This document shows, in pieces, positions 8,288 through 13,794 of a stretch of DNA of 13,794 bases. Source of the stretch: Caryophanales bacterium (GTDB taxonomy: Bacteria; Bacillota_I; Bacilli_A; RFN20; CAG-826). The DNA is taken from contig JAQYER010000157.1 of NCBI GenBank assembly GCA_028723545.1, positions 1 to 13,794 of the forward strand, given 5' to 3'. A program made the translations under genes and the position numbers. Each line of letters starts with the position of its first letter. The first letter of the stretch is position 1. Under the pieces are notes generated by a model. The model saw only the letters and a program-made list of their open reading frames with translations, searched no databases and was not told the origin of the DNA.

Positions 8288-9369
8288 TTGTTGAATACCT
8301 CTTTTCCGAATTCAGAAATATATAAATCGAATATTGCAAGAGCAGTTACACTATTAATGACGATTGGAATGCGCCTTATAATTGCCGGATCATGTCGACC
8401 TTTAATATTAATTAAGACATTTTCTTTCGTTTTTAAATTGACACTTCTTTGTGTTTTATTAATTGATGGTGTTGGCTTAACAACACATTTAAAAACAATA
8501 GGCATGCCATTAGTTATACCACCATTAATTCCACCATTATGGTTAGTAATTGTTGAAATATTTCCATCTTTAATAATAAATTCATCATTCGCTGTTGAAC
8601 CGACTTTATTAGCGAATTCAAAACCATCTCCAAATTCAATTCCTTTAATTCCTCCAATTCCAAATATACATTTAGAAATTAAACCTTCACAGGAAGAAAA
8701 ATGTTTATCGCCAAGGCCTAATGGAACATTATAAATAACTGTTTCAGTTATTCCGCCAATTGAATCATGATCTTCTTTTATTTCATTAATTTGTTTTTCT
8801 AATTGTTGTTCTAAATTATCTTTTAACGCAATTCTTTTATTATTTATTGCTTTAATGTCTTCGAGTGAATCAATATGTGAATCAATAACATTTCCGCATT
8901 TTAAAATATGAGTTCCAATATAAATATTTTGTTTTTCTAATGCATCGATAATTACTGATGAAATAGCGACTATAAGTGAAGTTAATCTTCCAGAGAAAAA
9001 TCCTCCTCCACGAAAATCATATTCATCTTTATATTTCATATAACCCACGTAATCAGCGTGTCCCGGACGAGGAATATATTCTAAATCATCATAATCATTT
9101 GACTTAATGTTGTTATTTTCAATTTCGATTGAAAAAGGATTTCCATCACTAAAGCCATCTTTAACACCAGAAACAATATTAAATTTGTCATCTTCAATTC
9201 GACTAGTATCAATGTTCAATATTGGACGTCTTTTCGCTAAAGCATTTTTGATAACTTCTTGATTAATTTCTATTCCTTTTGGCATACCAAAAAGAGTCGC
9301 TTTAATTATCTTTGAATGCGATTGGCCAATAATTTCAATTGATAAATTTTTTCCTAAAACATCTGGCAT
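8266..9369 (-). CDS. aroC: Chorismate synthase
   Basis: Converts EPSP to chorismate and, in the family, needs reduced FMN. The 367-residue length is normal. Motifs include GQSHSK near the N terminus (the family's GESHG region, with Q and S substitutions), RRP and DTSRIEDD, RPGHADYVGYMKY, FRGGGFFSGRLT, DSIGGI, and the C-terminal GRHDPAIIRR signature. The start at 9369 is supported by an AAGGTG ribosome-binding site (9374-9379). The gene overlaps CM-aroB by 16 bases at its start and aroE-aroK by 22 bases at its end. Its position second in the operon groups it with the other shikimate genes. A flavin reductase for it is not encoded in the window. Confidence 0.96.
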   Translation of the reverse strand: MPDVLGKNLSIEIIGQSHSKIIKATLFGMPKGIEINQEVIKNALAKRRPILNIDTSRIEDDKFNIVSGVKDGFSDGNPFSIEIENNNIKSNDYDDLEYIPRPGHADYVGYMKYKDEYDFRGGGFFSGRLTSLIVAISSVIIDALEKQNIYIGTHILKCGNVIDSHIDSLEDIKAINNKRIALKDNLEQQLEKQINEIKEDHDSIGGITETVIYNVPLGLGDKHFSSCEGLISKCIFGIGGIKGIEFGDGFEFANKVGSTANDEFIIKDGNISTITNHNGGINGGITNGMPIVFKCVVKPTPSINKTQRSVNLKTKENVLINIKGRHDPAIIRRIPIVINSVTALAIFDLYISEFGKEVFNKWKKDTE

Positions 9370-10646
9370 AAATCACCTTTTAATAAATGCTTTTCTAAAT
9401 CTTTAATATTGATTTTCTTCATTATTACTTTTTCAATATCTTCAAGGTAGACCAAATTAACATCTCCACCATCGACTTTTTTATCTCGTTTAATATATTT
9501 AATTAATTGATGTTTGTTATATTCACATTTAGATGGTAAGCAATATTTCAATAAAAATTGATTAATTAAAGTTTTCATTTTATCGCTGCATAAATAAAGC
9601 ATACCTAATCCAACGCATTCACCATGATATAAATTGCCTTTTTCAATTTCTTCAATCGCGTGTCCGAATGTATGACCAAAATTAAGAATTCTTCTTAATC
9701 CAGCTTCTTTTTCGTCTTTTTCAACAATAGATTGTTTAATTTTTAATGAACGATAAATGATATTATCAAGATCTTTATATAAATCAGTGGAATTCATAAT
9801 GATATCCACTAAAGTTTTATCATTTGTTAATCCCATTTTAAAAGCTTCCACTAACCCTTCATGCATTAATCGATTATCTAGTGTAAATAAAAGTGTTTTA
9901 TCAATTAATACCATTTTTGGTTCATAAAATGTTCCGACTATATTTTTGGTTCGATACATATTAATCGCATTTTTTCCACCAATAGAAGAGTCCACTTGGC
10001 TTAATAATGTTGTTGGAATATTGTAAAAATTTATTCCTCTCATATATGTTGAAGCGACAAAACCCGCTAAATCGCCGACAACTCCACCACCTAAAGCAAC
10101 AACACAATCAGTTCTAGTGAAATTGTTATTAATTAAGCAATACAATAAATCTTCATAAAAATTTATTGATTTAGCTTGTTCACCATGTTTAACAATATAA
10201 ACAACTGTTTCATGGCATTGTGAACGTAATGTTTCGACATATTTGTTTGGAACATTATCATCTGAAACTATCAAAACTTTTCGATTTAAATTTAAATATA
10301 AATAAGCTTCTTCCAAAATATGGTCTTTAATAAAAATTGTTGATCCACGCAACACCAATGTTTTAATCACATCATCATTAATTGCGTTTAATTTTTGTTG
10401 ATAATCTTTTGAGATTTTGATTGTTTTATTAATAAAATCAAGATAATAAGGTCGATATTCTTCATCAACATATTGACTATTTTTTGATATTATTTTTGCT
10501 TCTCTTTCTTTATTAGCAATTGGAAGATTGTTTATTTTTTTATAATTAGCAATATTTTTTGATGCTTCCATTCGACGTGAAAATAATTCCGCCATTTGTT
10601 TATCAATTAAATCAATTTCTTGTCTTGCGTCATCTAATTTATTCAT
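9354..10646 (-). CDS. aroB: Fused chorismate mutase (AroQ class) - 3-dehydroquinate synthase
   Basis: A 430-residue fusion. Residues 1-88 form an all-helical AroQ-class chorismate mutase (chorismate to prephenate). By comparison with the E. coli domain it keeps the arginine in ARQEID, the arginine in SRRMEAS, the lysine of NYKK, the KERE pair and a glutamine in DYQQK. Residues about 92-425 form AroB (DAHP to 3-dehydroquinate, using NAD and a divalent metal): LGGGVVGDLAGF (185-196), PTTLLSQVDSSIGGK (211-225), and likely metal ligands E267, H325 in GHTFGHAIE and H341 in HGECVGLGM. I start at the ATG at 10646, which has GAGGC 7 bases upstream and begins the mutase domain exactly. An upstream in-frame start at 10727 would span the predicted promoter and encode non-homologous residues. 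First gene of the aro operon. Confidence 0.93.
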   Translation of the reverse strand: MNKLDDARQEIDLIDKQMAELFSRRMEASKNIANYKKINNLPIANKEREAKIISKNSQYVDEEYRPYYLDFINKTIKISKDYQQKLNAINDDVIKTLVLRGSTIFIKDHILEEAYLYLNLNRKVLIVSDDNVPNKYVETLRSQCHETVVYIVKHGEQAKSINFYEDLLYCLINNNFTRTDCVVALGGGVVGDLAGFVASTYMRGINFYNIPTTLLSQVDSSIGGKNAINMYRTKNIVGTFYEPKMVLIDKTLLFTLDNRLMHEGLVEAFKMGLTNDKTLVDIIMNSTDLYKDLDNIIYRSLKIKQSIVEKDEKEAGLRRILNFGHTFGHAIEEIEKGNLYHGECVGLGMLYLCSDKMKTLINQFLLKYCLPSKCEYNKHQLIKYIKRDKKVDGGDVNLVYLEDIEKVIMKKINIKDLEKHLLKGDLCQMF

Positions 10647-10653
10647 GATTATT

Positions 10654-10658
10654 GCCTC
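10654..10658 (-). promoter_or_regulatory. Ribosome-binding site deciding the CM-aroB start
   Basis: GAGGC on the minus strand, 7 bases before the ATG at 10646. It lies just after the GAAACA/TGTTTC hairpin of the leader, so folding of that hairpin could influence access to it (inference). Confidence 0.75.
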
Positions 10659-10661
10659 GAT

Positions 10662-10677
10662 GAAACAATTGTGTTTC
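10662..10677 (-). repeat. Perfect inverted repeat in the aro leader, next to the RBS
   Basis: GAAACA-ATTG-TGTTTC, six-base arms with a four-base spacer, inside the short untranslated leader of CM-aroB and three bases upstream of GAGGC. It could be an RNA hairpin or a DNA operator half. Both arms are read directly; the function is not known. Confidence 0.6.
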
Positions 10678-10678
10678 C

Positions 10679-10695
10679 TACAATTAAAAATTGTA
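10679..10695 (-). repeat. Perfect 7-3-7 inverted repeat overlapping the aro -10 box
   Basis: The minus strand reads TACAATT-TTT-AATTGTA. The first arm contains the predicted -10 box TACAAT, and the dyad covers the transcription start. A repressor bound here would block RNA polymerase. In AT-rich DNA some dyads occur by chance, so operator function is inferred from position. Confidence 0.5.
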
Positions 10696-10718
10696 TCACA
10701 CCTAATTAAGTTATAAAA
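10690..10718 (-). promoter_or_regulatory. Predicted promoter of the aro operon (extended -10)
   Basis: The minus strand carries TGATACAAT, that is TACAAT at 10695-10690 with an upstream TG, as in extended -10 promoters. At 17 bases upstream the -35 position holds only TTTTAT (10713-10718), a weak match. The transcript would start near 10683, giving a leader of about 37 bases, too short for a T-box or other large riboswitch. It lies in the 87-base gap after the PHP gene. Confidence 0.5.
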
Positions 10719-10733
10719 TAACAACAATGAATT

Positions 10734-11558
10734 TTAGATATCAATCTTGTCAATTAAATGTAAATGATATTTTTTAACGATAAAATAAGCGATTTCATCA
10801 GTGTTATAACTAATTTCATTTGGACAATGATAATCTCCTCCAATAATAACATCTACATTATATTTACTGACTAACTCAAAAAATTTTGGATTTGGATAAA
10901 CATTATCAATATTTTCTCCAATTTTAAATGTAGGAGGATTATCACTAATTTTAAAACACTTTCTAATTCCTCCCATATTTATTTCAATTGGTAGATGATG
11001 CTTTTCAGCCTCAATAATTATTCTTTCATATTCATCTAAATATTTAGTTCCTGCTTCTGGAAAAAAGAAATCTGGATGACAAATTATTTTAAAAAATCCG
11101 GAATGAATTCCTTTTATGACTGAGTCAACATAATTTTTTACTTCTTTTCTTCTTAAATCTTCATCATTTTGTGATTGCTTAGAAAAGAAATATTTGAAAT
11201 ACCCATCTTGAAAATCAAAATGTTGTCCTAAAATCAAATATTCGATTCCTTTTTTAGTCAATAATGTTTCATACCAATCTTTATATTTTTCGTAATATTC
11301 TGCTTCCATTCCAACATATATTTTGATTTGGTCTTTATATTTGATTTTTAGTTCATTTATTGTCTTTACATAATCATCTAATTCATCACTATTTGGTCTT
11401 ATGCCAACTTGATTTAAATTTGGAAAAATGCAATGTTCAGAAAAGCCTAAAACTTTGATTCCGTTTTTAATAGCTTCTTGAATCATTTCTTCTTCTTTGC
11501 CGTAAGCATGGCCACATCGATATGTATGAGTGTGGTAATTATTTGTAATTTTTTCCAT
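10734..11558 (-). CDS. PHP-domain phosphoesterase, histidinol-phosphatase (HisK)-like
   Basis: A 274-residue metal-dependent phosphoesterase of the PHP superfamily, probably cytoplasmic. Visible metal-site residues in order are H9 and H11 (NYHTHT), H17, H42 (SEHC), E85 (GMEAEY), H113 (GQHF), H161 (CHPDFF), and D242 and H244 (GGDYHCP). The length and arrangement fit the HisK type, which removes phosphate from L-histidinol phosphate. No other histidine-biosynthesis gene is in the window, so that reaction is unproven and another sugar or amino-alcohol phosphate is possible. It follows the aminotransferase terminator, has its own -10 box right before the ATG, and is followed after 87 bases by the aro operon with no strong terminator between, so read-through into aro is possible. 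Confidence 0.82.
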   Translation of the reverse strand: MEKITNNYHTHTYRCGHAYGKEEEMIQEAIKNGIKVLGFSEHCIFPNLNQVGIRPNSDELDDYVKTINELKIKYKDQIKIYVGMEAEYYEKYKDWYETLLTKKGIEYLILGQHFDFQDGYFKYFFSKQSQNDEDLRRKEVKNYVDSVIKGIHSGFFKIICHPDFFFPEAGTKYLDEYERIIIEAEKHHLPIEINMGGIRKCFKISDNPPTFKIGENIDNVYPNPKFFELVSKYNVDVIIGGDYHCPNEISYNTDEIAYFIVKKYHLHLIDKIDI

Positions 11559-11566
11559 AAATTCAA

Positions 11567-11572
11567 ATTATA
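11567..11572 (-). promoter_or_regulatory. -10 box of the PHP gene, near-leaderless
   Basis: A consensus TATAAT whose last base lies 8 bases before the ATG at 11558, predicting a transcript start about 2 bases upstream of the start codon. There is no Shine-Dalgarno sequence in the gap. The -35 position (around 11590-11595, CTTTTC) is poor, which lowers confidence. Confidence 0.5.
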
Positions 11573-11580
11573 GTCCAATT

Positions 11581-11609
11581 AGTTAAAAAGAAAAGAGTCA
11601 ATGACTCTT
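11581..11609 (-). terminator. Intrinsic terminator of the aminotransferase gene
   Basis: The minus strand reads AAGAGTCA-T-TGACTCTT (11609-11593), practically a 6-bp stem AAGAGT/ACTCTT with loop CATTG, followed by TTCTTTTT. The upper arm overlaps the aminotransferase stop codon. It sits directly upstream of the PHP gene's promoter. Confidence 0.75.
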
Positions 11610-12831
11610 ATTCTTTGTTTATGCACTCATTTAAGGCATCAGCGAGAATGTCTAATTTCTTAAATGGAGTAGAACATATTGCGATTCTTAAATATCGTTT
11701 TTTTAATGGCACAACATAAACATTTTTATCTTTTAATTTCTCGGTAATTTCTCTAGCGTTTTTATGAGTGTCAACTGTAACAAAAAATCCGGCTTTATAA
11801 GGAAGAGGATCTAACCCAATATTCTTTAATTTTTGATAAAAATATTGCCCTCTTTTATATAACATTTCATTATTATTTTTTACTTCTTGTTCTAATTGTT
11901 TGTCATTTAAAATATATGGAATTGATGCCGCCATCCCTTTATTCGCCATCGACCAAGAAGTGCGAATGACACTAGGAATCGATTTTTTAAAGTCTTCAAT
12001 ATCTTGTTTATCCCTTGTAATTGCAATTAACGCTCCAACGCGATATCCATATATACCTAATAATTTTGAAGCAGAAAAGCAAATGAGAACCATTATATTT
12101 TTATTGATTCTATCAATAAGTGAGAAAAATAATCGCGACTTTTCATCTTTTTCCATATCGATATAAGCAATATCTAAAATTAATATTACCGGTACTTCTT
12201 TGGCAAGGACATTAAAATAATTAATTAATTCCACCCATTCTTCACGAGAAAATGAATATCCAGTTGGATTTTCACAAGGATCATTAATTAATATTACAAT
12301 TCTTCCTTCTTTTTTGTATTGTTCGCATTTATTTATAATTGATGGAACATGAATTGATTCACCATCTTTAAACATTTCATAATAATCGTATTTAGCGTTT
12401 CTTTGTTCAATCATCGCTTCATAATTTGACCATCCTAAAGAAGGAATTAAAACAGTTTGTCCAGTATCAACATAATTTCTAAATGATAAAAATAACGCTC
12501 CAGTGCCACCCATAGAATAAGCACCATAAGTTTCAAAATTATCTTTAACTAAATCGTAATATCCTTTGAATACCCACTTCATTACTGCTTCGCGATATTC
12601 TCTTGGGCCTTGGCAAGATGGGTATGTTTTATTTTCATCTAAAATTGATATTTCATTAATATATTTATTTGTTGTTGATGGAACAGATAAAACTCCATCT
12701 TCGTCATATAAAGATCCAATAGAAGAATTAATAACATCTATTCCGCATTCTTTTTTAGCTCTTGCTTGTTGATTGATTTGTAAAATTAAATCATCGCCTT
12801 CATTAACAAAAGCATCTTTTGATAAAAGCAT
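11608..12831 (-). CDS. Class I PLP-dependent aminotransferase, aspartate/aromatic type
   Basis: A 407-residue fold-type I aminotransferase. The likely PLP Schiff-base lysine is K256 in FSASKLLGIYGYRVG, with R264 for the cofactor phosphate. Other cofactor or substrate residues are the GGTGA loop (108-112), W134 in SLGWSNYEA, N188 in CENPTGYS, D220 and Y223 in LDIAYID, and R382 in YLRIAICS for the substrate carboxylate. The SKLLGIYGYRVG segment resembles the AspC/TyrB class. Because the next biosynthetic genes make 4-hydroxyphenylpyruvate, it may be the tyrosine transaminase, but aspartate is equally possible. I start at the ATG at 12831, which has GGAGG at 12841-12845; the longer in-frame start at 12912 adds a hydrophobic, non-family stretch and would bury that site. 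It has its own terminator. Confidence 0.88.
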   Translation of the reverse strand: MLLSKDAFVNEGDDLILQINQQARAKKECGIDVINSSIGSLYDEDGVLSVPSTTNKYINEISILDENKTYPSCQGPREYREAVMKWVFKGYYDLVKDNFETYGAYSMGGTGALFLSFRNYVDTGQTVLIPSLGWSNYEAMIEQRNAKYDYYEMFKDGESIHVPSIINKCEQYKKEGRIVILINDPCENPTGYSFSREEWVELINYFNVLAKEVPVILILDIAYIDMEKDEKSRLFFSLIDRINKNIMVLICFSASKLLGIYGYRVGALIAITRDKQDIEDFKKSIPSVIRTSWSMANKGMAASIPYILNDKQLEQEVKNNNEMLYKRGQYFYQKLKNIGLDPLPYKAGFFVTVDTHKNAREITEKLKDKNVYVVPLKKRYLRIAICSTPFKKLDILADALNECINKE

Positions 12832-12840
12832 AATTATTGA

Positions 12841-12845
12841 CCTCC
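12841..12845 (-). promoter_or_regulatory. Ribosome-binding site deciding the aminotransferase start
   Basis: GGAGG (GGAGGTCA in full) on the minus strand, 9 bases before the ATG at 12831. It excludes the longer start at 12912. I could not assign a convincing promoter in the 102-base gap upstream. Confidence 0.75.
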
Positions 12846-12877
12846 ATATAAAACAAAATAAATTATGAATAATTGAA

Positions 12878-12910
12878 GAAAAAAATTCCACTATAAAATG
12901 AAATTTTTTC
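12878..12910 (-). terminator. AT-rich inverted repeat, possible terminator after the GNAT gene
   Basis: On the minus strand GAAAAAATTTCA and TGGAATTTTTTTC form an imperfect stem of about 12 pairs around an 8-base loop, and the second arm ends in a T run. It lies 24 bases after the acetyltransferase stop. The low GC content makes the stem weak, so it may only attenuate read-through into the aminotransferase. Confidence 0.45.
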
Positions 12911-12933
12911 AAATTAGTTAACGAGGTTAATTA

Positions 12934-13422
12934 TTATAAATCGTATTGGTATGAATAATCTTCCATGTAATATCCATCACCAATATCAATCGTATCTTCA
13001 TAAATTCTTTTAAATCCGAGATGTTCAAAAAATTTGATTGATGGATAATTTGCTCTATTTACATTTAATAGAATGCATTGATAATTATGGATATAGGCAA
13101 GATATTTAATAAAATCAAAAACTTTTGTTCCATATCCATTTTTGCGATATTTATCTATGATATAAATTTTTGAAACAAATAAATGCGCAGGATGAAACAT
13201 GATAGTAATAAAACCAATATTTTCTTCTTCGTTGTTAATGAAATAATATTCAGTCTTATTTTTAATATCATTTAAAATATATTTTTCATTAAAAAATAAT
13301 TCATGAACATATCTAGTCATATCTTCACCAAGAATTAATGGATAATATTCTAAAAAGATATCATTAGATAATGTAATTAATGATTTAATATCATTTAAAT
13401 TTTTTATCGGACTAATATGCAT
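12934..13422 (-). CDS. GNAT-family N-acetyltransferase
   Basis: A 162-residue protein with the Gcn5-related acetyltransferase fold, which moves an acetyl group from acetyl-CoA to an amine; the substrate is unknown. The acetyl-CoA loop is visible as R93-K-N-G96-Y-G98 after strand SKIYIID (84-90), and the later family element reads NVNRANYPSIKFFEHLGF (120-137), the usual Asn plus FFEHLGF ending. The C terminus is rich in Tyr and Asp (GDGYYMEDYSYQYDL). The start at 13422 lies 5 bases after the stop of the small membrane protein gene with no Shine-Dalgarno sequence, so the two are probably translated together. RimI-like or small-molecule acetylation are both possible. Confidence 0.85.
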   Translation of the reverse strand: MHISPIKNLNDIKSLITLSNDIFLEYYPLILGEDMTRYVHELFFNEKYILNDIKNKTEYYFINNEEENIGFITIMFHPAHLFVSKIYIIDKYRKNGYGTKVFDFIKYLAYIHNYQCILLNVNRANYPSIKFFEHLGFKRIYEDTIDIGDGYYMEDYSYQYDL

Positions 13423-13427
13423 AAAAA

Positions 13428-13730
13428 TTAATGTGGTTTATTTTCTTCAATTATTATATCAACTTCGATTTTATTTATTCTATGATTAAATAAGAAAAAT
13501 AATGAAATTAATATTAATGTTGATGGAACACCAATATAAACTAAAAACATAAAATTTGATGAAACAAAAGAAATTATAACCGCTAAAAGAATTAATATAG
13601 AAAAAAGCAAAGATAAAAATCGGAGAGCATTTTTATTCCTTTTCAGTTTTGAATATAATGATTCTAGCTTTTCATTTCTTTGTTTTGATAACAACAATTC
13701 AATTTTTTCTTCGATATTATTATTTTCCAT
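13428..13730 (-). CDS. Small two-helix membrane protein, unknown function
   Basis: I do not recognise a family. The 100-residue product has an N-terminal charged, probably helical region (about 1-35, ENNNIEEKIELLLSKQ and further Lys/Glu residues), two predicted membrane segments (about 37-57 and 60-83) separated by a very short turn, and a charged C-terminal tail (HRINKIEVDIIIEENKPH). With both ends charged and only a tight turn between helices, it is probably a hairpin with both tails in the cytoplasm (inference). I start at the ATG at 13730 because an earlier TTG at 13766 in the same frame coincides with a -35 box and lies within the end of the upstream gene. It is followed after 5 bases by the GNAT gene. 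Confidence 0.65.
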   Translation of the reverse strand: MENNNIEEKIELLLSKQRNEKLESLYSKLKRNKNALRFLSLLFSILILLAVIISFVSSNFMFLVYIGVPSTLILISLFFLFNHRINKIEVDIIIEENKPH

Positions 13731-13734
13731 ATTT

Positions 13735-13794
13735 TTAATTATCAGGATATGGTTCGAAGATGTCAATATCCGCTAATTCGCTAGCTGGGAGAGG
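13735..13794 (-). CDS. 3' end of an unidentified gene (5' part outside window)
   Basis: On the minus strand the frame open from the window edge reads PLPASELADIDIFEPYPDN and then TAA at 13737-13735. The composition, with Pro, acidic residues and few of the Lys/Asn/Ile runs typical of non-coding AT-rich frames, looks like the true C terminus of a protein. The stop lies 4 bases before the small membrane protein ATG, as expected within an operon. Nineteen residues are too few to name the product. Confidence 0.5.
   Translation of the reverse strand, partial: PLPASELADIDIFEPYPDN
13738..13766 (-). promoter_or_regulatory. Possible internal promoter for the small membrane protein gene
   Basis: Consensus -35 TTGACA (13766-13761), a 17-base spacer and GATAAT as -10 (13743-13738). 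The predicted start is 13731, one base before the ATG at 13730, the same geometry as recN. It overlaps the end of the upstream reading frame, which makes chance more likely. Confidence 0.45.

Noticed and set aside
8246..8734. 162-codon open frame on the plus strand across aroC
   Set aside because: Antisense to conserved chorismate synthase sequence; its Pro/Leu/Ile-rich translation is typical of a reversed frame.
10647..10727. 27 extra N-terminal residues for CM-AroB using an in-frame start at 10727
   Set aside because: This stretch contains the predicted promoter and both dyads, and its residues do not resemble any chorismate mutase. The ATG at 10646 has a ribosome-binding site and begins the domain exactly.
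10647..10733. T-box or large aromatic riboswitch upstream of the aro operon
   Set aside because: The whole gap is 87 bases and the predicted leader about 37. There is no room for a T-box stem I and no T-box consensus sequence.
12832..12912. 27 extra N-terminal residues for the aminotransferase, resembling a hydrophobic signal segment
   Set aside because: They come from translating the AT-rich leader and the inverted repeat. GGAGG sits inside this stretch, before the ATG at 12831, and the enzyme family is cytoplasmic.
12918..12930. Short palindrome TTAAC-GAG-GTTAA after the GNAT stop
   Set aside because: Five-base arms in AT-rich DNA are expected by chance, and no T tract follows directly.
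3505..13422. CRISPR array, insertion sequence, tRNA or other mobile element
   Set aside because: I saw no regularly spaced repeats, transposase-like frame, terminal inverted repeats or cloverleaf-forming segment; the region is almost fully occupied by conserved genes.

Overview
The window is strongly AT-rich, densely coded DNA with short intergenic gaps. It looks like a low-GC Firmicutes/Bacilli or Mollicutes-like bacterium. aroQ and aroA end in TGA and tryptophan is written TGG (for example in ClpB), so the code is standard and not the Mycoplasma/Spiroplasma code in which TGA means Trp. The exact lineage cannot be fixed from this sequence; an Acholeplasma/Izemoplasma-like or uncultured gut Bacilli (RF39-type) genome is only an inference.

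Layout. Bases 1-1718 (+) hold the C-terminal two thirds of the disaggregase ClpB, followed by a clear intrinsic terminator. Bases 1822-3483 (+) hold the DNA-repair SMC-like ATPase RecN, whose promoter sits so close to the ATG that its mRNA should be leaderless. Everything from 3505 to the right end is on the minus strand. Read in the direction of transcription from the right edge it is: the last 19 codons of an unidentified gene, a small two-helix membrane protein, a GNAT acetyltransferase, a class I aminotransferase of the aspartate/aromatic type, a HisK-like PHP phosphoesterase, and then a seven-gene aromatic amino acid operon.

The operon runs CM-aroB, aroC, aroE-aroK, aroQ, aroA, tyrA, aroF. 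It encodes nine activities in seven polypeptides: DAHP synthase, dehydroquinate synthase, type II dehydroquinase, shikimate dehydrogenase, shikimate kinase, EPSP synthase, chorismate synthase, chorismate mutase and prephenate dehydrogenase. This is the whole route from erythrose-4-phosphate plus PEP to 4-hydroxyphenylpyruvate. The aminotransferase upstream could finish tyrosine. No prephenate dehydratase (PheA) is present. The first six genes overlap by 4 to 23 bases, so translation is probably coupled; aroF, the pathway's first enzyme, is encoded last and has its own strong ribosome-binding site.

The most unusual points are two gene fusions: chorismate mutase with dehydroquinate synthase, and shikimate dehydrogenase with shikimate kinase. 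Next come two adjacent perfect inverted repeats at the aro promoter and leader, and a recurring arrangement in which the -10 box ends 7-8 bases before the ATG with no Shine-Dalgarno sequence (recN, the PHP gene, the small membrane protein gene). I found no CRISPR array, mobile element, rRNA or tRNA. No stretch longer than about 105 bases lacks a gene. The window is mainly housekeeping and biosynthesis; I see no clearly new biological system, and the novelty is in fusion architecture and regulation.
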